Shown one piece after another: positions 32,649-38,439 of a stretch of 38,439 nucleotides of DNA. Position numbers and translations under genes: made by a program. Under the pieces are notes generated by a model, which saw nothing but the letters and a program-made list of their open reading frames with translations, was not told the origin of the DNA and searched no databases. The DNA lies in the NCBI GenBank assembly GCA_947626915.1, contig CANQUA010000030.1, positions 1 through 38,439 of the forward strand. Reading direction: 5' to 3'. Position 1 is the stretch's first letter. Every line of letters begins with the position of its first letter. Origin of the DNA: an uncultured Lachnospiraceae bacterium (lineage in GTDB: Bacteria > Bacillota > Clostridia > Lachnospirales > Lachnospiraceae).

Positions 32649-35264
32649 GTGACGGCACACAGCGCAGAAATCCAAACGCTTCTGCAAACGCTGGATTCTA
32701 ATGAAACGGCCGGACTGAGTGAGGGGCAGGTCCGGGAGAAACTCGCCAAATACGGCGAAAACAAACTGAAGGAGAAAAAAGGAAAGACCAATCTGCAGCG
32801 GTTTTTCGACCAGTTCAAAGACGTGATGATCCTGATTCTGATCGCGGCGGCGGCCGTTTCGTTCGTGATCGCCTGCATGGAGGGCGAAGCGAAGGAATTT
32901 TTCGAGCCGGTCCTGATCCTGCTGATCGTGATCCTCAACGCCGTCATGGGCGTGCTGCAGGAAAGCCGGGCGGAAAAGGCCCTGGACGCCCTGAAAAATA
33001 TGTCCGCGCCCCACGCCAGGGTGATCCGGGACGGCGCGGAGAAGGTCATCGACGCCGCGAACCTGGTCCCCGGCGACATCCTGCGGCTGGAAGCGGGCGA
33101 TTTCATCCCCGCGGACGCCAGATTATTGCGCAGCGCCGGGCTGAAAAGCGAGGAATCGGCGCTGACCGGCGAGTCGGTTCCCTCTGAAAAGGACGCTGCC
33201 GCCGCCGTGGCGGAAAACGCGCCTCTGGGCGACCGCGCCAATATGATCTTTTCCGGCTGTTCCATTACCTACGGGACCGCCCTGGCCGTCGTAACCGCCA
33301 CGGGGATGGATACCGAAATGGGCAAGATCGCCGGTCTTCTGGAAAGCGCCGGCGACGGGATGACGCCTCTGCAGAAAAAACTGGCCCAGCTGGGCAAATA
33401 CTTAGGCGTGCTGGCACTGGCAGCCTGCGCCATCATTTTCGCGGTGGGGATCCTGAACGGCATCCCGGCCATGGACATTTTCATGACCGCCGTGTCTCTG
33501 GCCGTGTCCGCGATTCCGGAGGGACTTCCGGCCATTGTCACCATCGTATTGTCCATCGGCGTTCAGCGCATGGTGAAAAAGAACGCGATCATCCGGCGGC
33601 TCCCGGCGGTGGAGACCCTGGGCAGCGCTTCCGTGATCTGCTCCGACAAGACCGGCACTCTGACCCAGAACCGCATGACCCTGGTAAAGGCCTATCTGGA
33701 CAGCACGAAGGAGCTGACGGACATCACCGGCCAGGACTCCGAAGCGGTGCGCCTGCTGCTGAAATACGGCACCCTCTGTTCGGACGGCAGCGTGGTGTTT
33801 GAGGGCGGGGAGGAGCAGCACATCGGCGATCCCACCGAAACTTCCATTGTTCTGGCCGCCCACAAAAACGGTATGCCGAAAGAGGAACTGAACCGGTCCT
33901 GTCCGCGTCTGGCCGAGATCCCGTTTGATTCGGACCGGAAACTGATGACCACCGTCAACCGCATCGACGGCAAAAATATCGTAATCGTCAAGGGCGCGTT
34001 CGATATGATGGCCCGGCGCTGTGTCCGCGGCGACCTGGAAAACGCCGCCCGGGTCAACGAGCAGATGAGTCAGAACGCCCTGCGCGTACTGGCAATCGGC
34101 TGGAAGGAGATCAGCCAGGTTCCGTCCGAACCCACTTCGGAAGAGCTGGAGAACGGCCTGACCTTCCTGGGACTGGCCGGGATGATCGACCCGCCGCGTC
34201 CGGAAGCCAGAGACGCAGTCGCGGTCTGCCGCAGGGCCGGCATCCGCCCGGTCATGATTACCGGCGACCACGTAGAGACCGCCTCCGCCATCGCCAGGGA
34301 TCTGGGGATCATGCGGGAGGGCGACAAGGCCATTACCGGCTCGCAGCTGGACGCCATGACCGAACGGGAACTGGACGAGGAAGTCGAACACATCTCCGTC
34401 TACGCCCGCGTGTCTCCCGAAAATAAGATCCGCATCGTCCGGGCCTGGCAGCGCAAGGGCCAGGTTGTCTCCATGACCGGCGACGGCGTCAATGACGCGC
34501 CCGCTCTGAAGGCCGCCGACATCGGGTGCGCCATGGGCATTACCGGCACCGACGTCGCCAAGGGGGCCGCCGACATGACGCTGACGGATGATAATTTCGC
34601 CACCATCGTCGACGCGGTCCGCGAGGGGCGCGGCATCTACGCCAACATCCGCAAGGTGGTCGGCTACCTGCTGGGCACCAACATCGGGGAAGTGATCGTG
34701 GTCTTCGTCGCCATGCTTTTATGGCACAAGTCCCCGCTCCTGTCCATGCAGCTTCTGTGGATCAACCTGGTGACCGACAGTCTGCCCGCCATTGCCCTGG
34801 GCATGGAACCGGTCGAGAAGGACGTCATGGACCAGAAGCCCAAGCCCAGAGACGAGGGGCTTTTCGCGCATGGTTTCGGCGTCCGCATCCTGCTGCAGGG
34901 GTGCATGTTCGGAATCCTGTCCCTGATCGCGTTCCGTCTCGGCGTGAAAATGACCGGCCAGACGGAGGGCGGCCAGACGATGACGTTTATGGTCCTCGCC
35001 CTGTCCCAAATCGTGCAGGCGTTCAATATGCGCTCCGACCATTCCCTGTTTGCGATCGGCCCCTTCACCAACACGAAACTGAACGGCGCGGCCCTGATCT
35101 CCCTGGTACTGGTGGCGCTGGTGCTTTTCACGCCGGTTTCCATCCTCTTCGGCCTGATCACGCTTCCCGCCAGATTGTATCTCATCGGACTGGGACTGAT
35201 CCTGACGCCGCTTGTGCTCATGGAACTGTCCAAGGCCGCCGGGCTGATCCGCCACCGGCATTAA
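32649..35264 (+). CDS. Calcium-transporting P-type ATPase (SERCA-like, P2A/P2B)
   Basis: 871 residues, multi-pass membrane pump that exports Ca2+ using ATP. Seen: the N-terminal cation-ATPase domain, actuator motif TGES (173-176), the membrane helix with PEGLP (290-294), the phosphorylated Asp333 in SDKTGTLT, and hinge motif TGDGVNDAP (610-618). Ca2+-ligand residues of SERCA are conserved in NIGEV of the fifth helix and in NLVTDSLPA of the sixth, which supports calcium over other ions. Length is typical for bacterial members. GTG start with AAGGAGG 8 bases upstream; a nearby ATG (32642) is too close and out of frame. Transcribed alone and ended by the terminator at 35367-35422. Confidence 0.95.
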   Translation: MTAHSAEIQTLLQTLDSNETAGLSEGQVREKLAKYGENKLKEKKGKTNLQRFFDQFKDVMILILIAAAAVSFVIACMEGEAKEFFEPVLILLIVILNAVMGVLQESRAEKALDALKNMSAPHARVIRDGAEKVIDAANLVPGDILRLEAGDFIPADARLLRSAGLKSEESALTGESVPSEKDAAAAVAENAPLGDRANMIFSGCSITYGTALAVVTATGMDTEMGKIAGLLESAGDGMTPLQKKLAQLGKYLGVLALAACAIIFAVGILNGIPAMDIFMTAVSLAVSAIPEGLPAIVTIVLSIGVQRMVKKNAIIRRLPAVETLGSASVICSDKTGTLTQNRMTLVKAYLDSTKELTDITGQDSEAVRLLLKYGTLCSDGSVVFEGGEEQHIGDPTETSIVLAAHKNGMPKEELNRSCPRLAEIPFDSDRKLMTTVNRIDGKNIVIVKGAFDMMARRCVRGDLENAARVNEQMSQNALRVLAIGWKEISQVPSEPTSEELENGLTFLGLAGMIDPPRPEARDAVAVCRRAGIRPVMITGDHVETASAIARDLGIMREGDKAITGSQLDAMTERELDEEVEHISVYARVSPENKIRIVRAWQRKGQVVSMTGDGVNDAPALKAADIGCAMGITGTDVAKGAADMTLTDDNFATIVDAVREGRGIYANIRKVVGYLLGTNIGEVIVVFVAMLLWHKSPLLSMQLLWINLVTDSLPAIALGMEPVEKDVMDQKPKPRDEGLFAHGFGVRILLQGCMFGILSLIAFRLGVKMTGQTEGGQTMTFMVLALSQIVQAFNMRSDHSLFAIGPFTNTKLNGAALISLVLVALVLFTPVSILFGLITLPARLYLIGLGLILTPLVLMELSKAAGLIRHRH

Positions 35265-35366
35265 AATCGCCGTGCGCCCGTACAGCGGGTGGTTCATTGA
35301 GCACGTTTCCGTTTCTCTGTTGAGAAACTCCAACGCACTCAGCAGGGTCTATCCGACCCAAAACAG

Positions 35367-35422
35367 AAAAGCCGACGACGCGCGGGATTCAGTCCCGCCT
35401 CCACCGCCGGCTTTTCTTTTTT
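35367..35422 (+). terminator. Rho-independent terminator between the converging ATPase and DJ-1 genes
   Basis: AAAAGCCG (35367-35374) pairs with CGGCTTTT (35408-35415) around an internal CGGGATTCAGTCCCG stem, and is followed by CTTTTTT. Lies about 100 bases after the ATPase stop and can stop transcripts from both sides. Confidence 0.85.
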
Positions 35423-35448
35423 GAGAATATTTTTCACAATTCGGAATT

Positions 35449-36006
35449 TTATCCCCCATACACGATCTGCTCCGCGATCGCGTCCGCTTTCTCCTGTCCG
35501 CAGCAGGCCGCGATGATCGCCAGCCCAAACGGGATCGAGCAGCCCATGCCTCTTCCGGTGATCACGTGATCCGAAATGACCGCCGCTTCCCGCGCCACAT
35601 CGGCGCCTCCCGCCGCCAAATGGGACTCGAACGTCGGATAACAGCAGGCGCGGCGTCCTTTTAAGATACCGCGGTGGGCCAGGATGCTGGGGGCCGCGCA
35701 GATCGCCGCCACATATTTTCCGGACCGGTAAAACGCGTCGATCTGTTCCATCAGCGGGACACAGTTCTCCAGATTGACCGTTCCCGCCTTTCCGCCCGGC
35801 AAAATCAGCATCTCCATTGAAGCAAAATCCGTGTCCGAAAGCGTCTGATCCGCCGTCACCACGATCCCATGGGACCCCTTCACCGTGACCGTTTCCCCGA
35901 TCGACACCATCGTGATCTCCAGTCCCGCCCTGCGGCAGAGATCCACGACCGTCAGCCCCTCGATTTCCTCAAATCCATCCGCCAGAAAAATTGCTAATTG
36001 ATTCAT
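35449..36006 (-). CDS. DJ-1/PfpI-family protein (YajL-like)
   Basis: 185 residues, cytoplasmic, of the DJ-1/YajL group, proteins linked to repair or removal of glyoxal-type damage and to oxidative stress. The nucleophile elbow AAICAAPSILA holds Cys103, the conserved acid is in DGFEEIE (Glu13/14), and GGKAGTVNL and HVITGRGMG match the family. Length is normal. An AAAGGAA site precedes the ATG and a TATAAT lies at 36034-36039 without a clear -35. It is transcribed alone and converges with the calcium ATPase gene. The exact substrate cannot be read from sequence. Confidence 0.92.
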   Translation of the reverse strand: MNQLAIFLADGFEEIEGLTVVDLCRRAGLEITMVSIGETVTVKGSHGIVVTADQTLSDTDFASMEMLILPGGKAGTVNLENCVPLMEQIDAFYRSGKYVAAICAAPSILAHRGILKGRRACCYPTFESHLAAGGADVAREAAVISDHVITGRGMGCSIPFGLAIIAACCGQEKADAIAEQIVYGG

Positions 36007-36049
36007 GTTGATCCGTTCCTTTCTAAATTAGTTATTATAATATTAGCTT

Positions 36050-36245
36050 AAAAATATAATATAATGTTGATCTGTGGGTTTTCCTGTTGGCAGCTTTTCC
36101 TGCCGGCAGTTTTTCCTGTCAGCGACTTTCTTTGTTGCTAGGCTGAAAATCGCTGAGTCATTCTTTTTGATCTGTTTTCTTTTCATTATAATATAATGTC
36201 GATCTGCGATTTTTCCTGCCGGCAGTTTTCTTTGTTATCAGCTCC
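36050..36245. repeat. AT-rich region with TTTTCCTGCCGGCAG repeats and a hairpin
   Basis: The motif TTTTCCTG(CC/TT)GGCAG occurs several times with variation. It includes two copies of the perfect palindrome CTGCCGGCAG (36100-36109 and 36216-36225). Each end of the region carries TATAATATAATGTYGATCTG (from about 36057 and 36188), so a unit of about 130 bp seems to be duplicated. Between them TCAGCGACTTTC (36119-36130) pairs with GAAAATCGCTGA (36145-36156). No gene is visible here; it may be a remnant of a small non-coding element. Confidence 0.5.
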
Positions 36246-36303
36246 ATCTAATATAAGTCTAGCACAGACAGGCGCGGTTTGTCACGGAATATTTTTCATC
36301 CTA

Positions 36304-36332
36304 TTGCGTTCCGGCCGAAAGCATTGTATAAT
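36304..36332 (+). promoter_or_regulatory. Promoter upstream of the TM1266-like gene leader
   Basis: TTGCGT (36304-36309), a 17-base spacer and a perfect TATAAT (36327-36332). Transcription would start near 36339, about 280 bases before the TM1266-like ATG, leaving a long structured leader. Confidence 0.6.
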
Positions 36333-36373
36333 GAATCCGTTGCCTGACATAAAGACCGGCCGTCTGCGTGAAA

Positions 36374-36466
36374 GGTACGGTATGCAGCAAAAACGGCGGC
36401 TTTCCCGCGGTTTGCTTCGCTGCTTTTCTTCTGTTTTTTAGCCGTACCGATCAGGTGCGGCTTTTT
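36374..36466 (+). promoter_or_regulatory. Leader RNA with mutually exclusive terminator and antiterminator stems
   Basis: AGCCGTACC (36440-36448), GATCA loop and GGTGCGGCT followed by a T-run form a good terminator ending near 36466. Its 5' arm CCGTACC (36442-36448) can instead pair perfectly with GGTACGG (36374-36380). That pairing would close a folded domain containing an AAAC/GTTT plus GCGG/CCGC hairpin (about 36391-36413) and prevent termination. This is the layout of a riboswitch or attenuator expression platform. I do not recognise a known riboswitch class. Confidence 0.55.
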
Positions 36467-36616
36467 TGCGCTGTGCCATGGACAAGCGAGGGGAACGGCG
36501 GCCGCCGCAAACGGCGCTTCCGCGGCTATTGCCTTCGCAGCGATTGTCCTCACCGCCGTCGTCTCACAGCTTCCTCGCGGCGTAAGGCGCAAATATTTCG
36601 TATTGGAGGAATTTTC

Positions 36617-36874
36617 ATGAAAACACGAGTAGCAGTCATGAGCATCATTGTCAAAAACGGCGAGACCGTAGAGAAACTCAATGGGATCCTGCACGATTAC
36701 GGCGAATACATTATCGGCCGCATGGGCATTCCCTACCGCCAGCGCGGCATCAACATCATCAGCGTCGCGATCGACGCGCCCCAGGACACGATCTCCGCAT
36801 TGGCCGGGAAACTGGGCAATCTGGGCGGAATCAGCGTAAAAACCGCGTATTCCGATGTTCTGAGCAGCGACTGA
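36617..36874 (+). CDS. TM1266-family iron-only hydrogenase system regulator (ACT-like)
   Basis: 85 residues with a ferredoxin/ACT-like pattern: an opening VAVMSIIVKN strand, IIGRMGIPY, a central INIISVAIDAP strand and a closing GISVKTAYS strand. This matches the small TM1266 group, proteins found with hydEFG and thought to sense or regulate the [FeFe]-hydrogenase system. GGAGG lies 7 bases before the ATG. The frame is open further upstream, but that part crosses the leader terminator and is not coding. hydF follows 487 bases downstream in the same direction, which fits the role. Confidence 0.85.
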   Translation: MKTRVAVMSIIVKNGETVEKLNGILHDYGEYIIGRMGIPYRQRGINIISVAIDAPQDTISALAGKLGNLGGISVKTAYSDVLSSD

Positions 36875-37020
36875 GGTCCCGCGCCGGCTGACCGACACGC
36901 TGTGCGGGCGTCATAGTCTCTCGCCGGAAGAACACGAATACCTGTCTGCCAGCTGCTGGGAAGAGACGGCCGCTGCCGCCTGCTGCCGGGAGGGACGCAC
37001 CGGGGATTGCTTCCTGAGCC

Positions 37021-37213
37021 TGTGCCTAAACGGCCGGGACAACAGCAATATCTGCATCCAGAGACCGCCCCTATGCGCCTGTACCAAAACGGCCGGGACA
37101 ACAGCAATATCTGCACCCAGAGATCGCCCCATGCACCTGTGCCAAAACGGCCGGGACAACAGCAATATCTGCACCCAGAGACCGCCCCATGCGCCTGTGC
37201 CTAAACGGCCGGA
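37021..37213. repeat. 58-bp non-coding tandem repeat between the TM1266-like gene and hydF
   Basis: Units start at AAACGGCCGG at 37028, 37087, 37145 and (partial) 37203, with periods of 59, 58 and 58 bp and few differences. Since 58 is not a multiple of 3, the repeated peptide frames seen here are by-products. It occupies much of the 487-base gap 36875-37361, which otherwise holds no gene that I can support. Confidence 0.9.
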
Positions 37214-37361
37214 TCACCGCAGAGGACCTCCGGAATATCAAAATTTCAGCCGGAGGAATTTCCGGTTCTGACAGAAAGAAATGTGCCAATCCATAGGATA
37301 GCGCACAAACCCTGGAGAGGGTCTATAAACACTACTACTTTATAATACAAGGAGAAACTAT

Positions 37362-38439
37362 ATGGGACTCAATGAAACCGTTTCCGCCGAACGCCTGCAC
37401 ATTGGCTTTTTCGGCGTCCGCAACGCCGGCAAATCCAGCCTGGTCAACGCGGTGACCGGCCAGGAACTGTCCGTCGTCTCGGAAGTCAAAGGAACCACCA
37501 CCGACCCGGTGAAAAAATCCATGGAACTGCTTCCCCTGGGCCCGGTGCTGATCATTGACACGCCTGGACTGGACGACGAGGGCGAACTGGGGGCTCAGCG
37601 CGTCCGCAAAGCCCGCCAGATTCTGGCGCAGACCGACATCGCAGTCCTGGTCGTCGACGCAGCGCGCGGGCGTACGGAGGCGGACGAGGAACTGATCGCT
37701 CTTTTCGAAGAGAAAAAACTGCCTTACCTGATTGCTTACAATAAAGCCGACCTGCTGCCGTCACACTGCGCAGAGACGGAAAATGAACCCGCATCCGTCA
37801 CCCAGCAAGCCTGCGTCGAACCGTCCGGACATACTCCCGCAACCGCTTCCGCAGCGCCGCAGGCCGATACATCATCCCAAACCACGCATCCCATTTTAAA
37901 AAGCCATGAACTCTACGTCAGCGCCGTCACCCGCCAGGGCGTCACGGAACTGAAAGAGCGGCTGGGGACGTTCGCGCAGACCGCCAAAAAGGATAAATAC
38001 ATCATCGCGGATCTCTTAGACCCCGGCGATATCGTAGTGCTGGTGATCCCGGTGGACGAGGCCGCCCCCAAGGGCCGCCTGATCCTGCCCCAACAGCAGA
38101 CCATGCGGGAGATTCTGGACATCCACTGCTCGTTCATCTCCTGCCAGCCGGAAGAACTCTCCGCGACGCTGGCCGCATTGTCCCGCAAACCGAAGATTGT
38201 CGTCACCGATTCCCAGGCATTCGAGAAAGTGGCCGCGGACACGCCAGACGATGTGCTCCTAACCTCGTTTTCGATCCTTTTCGCCCGCTACAAGGGCAGC
38301 CTGCCCCGCCTGGCAGAGGGCGCGGCGCAGCTTTCCCGCTTAAAAGACGGCGACCGGGTGCTGATCTCCGAGGGCTGCACCCATCACCGCCAGTGCAGCG
38401 ACATCGGGACCGTCAAGCTCCCCCACTGGATCGAACGCT
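37362..38439 (+). CDS. hydF: [FeFe]-hydrogenase H-cluster maturation GTPase HydF, cut by the window end
   Basis: 359 codons are visible, open to the right edge. HydF is the scaffold GTPase on which the 2Fe subcluster is assembled by HydE and HydG before transfer to the hydrogenase. Seen: P-loop GVRNAGKS (18-25), the switch Thr in KGTTTDP, DTPGLDD (66-72) and the NKAD base-specificity motif (127-130). The dimerisation region and the start of the cluster domain with Cys339 and His341 (EGCTHH) follow; the downstream HCxxC lies outside. Unusual is an insert of about 45 residues (about 134-178), rich in Ala, Thr, Ser and Pro, between NKAD and the SAVT motif. AAGGAG lies 7 bases before the ATG; a TATAAT is at 37341-37346 with no clear -35. 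Confidence 0.93.
   Translation, partial: MGLNETVSAERLHIGFFGVRNAGKSSLVNAVTGQELSVVSEVKGTTTDPVKKSMELLPLGPVLIIDTPGLDDEGELGAQRVRKARQILAQTDIAVLVVDAARGRTEADEELIALFEEKKLPYLIAYNKADLLPSHCAETENEPASVTQQACVEPSGHTPATASAAPQADTSSQTTHPILKSHELYVSAVTRQGVTELKERLGTFAQTAKKDKYIIADLLDPGDIVVLVIPVDEAAPKGRLILPQQQTMREILDIHCSFISCQPEELSATLAALSRKPKIVVTDSQAFEKVAADTPDDVLLTSFSILFARYKGSLPRLAEGAAQLSRLKDGDRVLISEGCTHHRQCSDIGTVKLPHWIER

Noticed and set aside
33402-34391. Minus-strand open frame of 329 codons inside the calcium ATPase gene
   Set aside because: Antisense shadow of a fully motif-supported P-type ATPase; His/Gln/Asp-rich composition is typical for such shadows.
36368-36616. N-terminal extension of the TM1266-like protein
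   Set aside because: The extra codons cross the leader terminator and have no family similarity; the ATG at 36617 has GGAGG at ideal spacing.
37007-37204. Small repetitive proteins encoded by the 58-bp tandem repeat on either strand
   Set aside because: The unit length is not a multiple of three, there is no ribosome binding site, and frames are open on both strands only because of base composition.
1-38439. Insertion sequences, integrases, tRNA genes or phage genes
   Set aside because: I saw no transposase or integrase motifs, no terminal inverted repeats with target duplications and no tRNA-like cloverleaf in the intergenic regions.

Overview
The window looks like the chromosome of an anaerobic Gram-positive member of the Clostridia, most likely a Lachnospiraceae-type gut bacterium. 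This rests on the large Bacillus-type SRP RNA with its Alu domain, a pfk-dnaX-ybaB-recR housekeeping run, an [FeFe]-hydrogenase maturation gene (hydF), sortase-anchored LPKTG surface proteins, and strong AGGAGG ribosome binding sites. Base composition is near half GC overall; parts of the two giant surface genes look more AT-rich. The taxonomic call is inference; no 16S sequence is inside the window.

Left part (1-10.6 kb, leftward transcription). The left edge carries two tandem consensus promoters with an A-rich upstream tract, firing out of the window; I read them as the promoters of an rRNA operon whose 16S gene lies just outside. Then, in transcription order, comes a tight housekeeping operon: 6-phosphofructokinase, dnaX, ybaB/ebfC, recR, a TPR protein with a degenerate AAA+ core, a Cof-type HAD phosphatase and a CvpA-family membrane protein. 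Upstream are the SRP RNA gene with a textbook promoter and an M3 oligopeptidase (pepF-like).

Middle part (10.7-32.5 kb, leftward) is an accessory surface locus and the most interesting region. It holds two giant LPKTG proteins (3373 and about 1932 residues), one class B sortase, two paralogous BTAD (SARP-like) regulators that each end in a degenerate GGDEF-like domain, and two small paralogous proteins sharing an ATWQGE motif. Four promoters in the locus (one before giant A, two before giant B, one before the small genes) share one architecture: hexamers GTGAKA repeated every 12 bp and placed at the same distance from the -10 box, in place of a normal -35. This is the layout expected for SARP-type activators. 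It suggests that the regulators, sortase, anchored adhesins and small proteins form one dedicated, co-regulated surface-display system.

Right part (32.6-38.4 kb). A SERCA-like Ca2+-transporting P-type ATPase runs rightward and converges on a DJ-1/YajL-like gene across a strong terminator. Then follow an AT-rich repeat region, a structured leader with a candidate terminator/antiterminator switch, a TM1266-type small regulator of the iron-only hydrogenase system, a 58-bp tandem repeat, and the start of hydF, cut by the window end.
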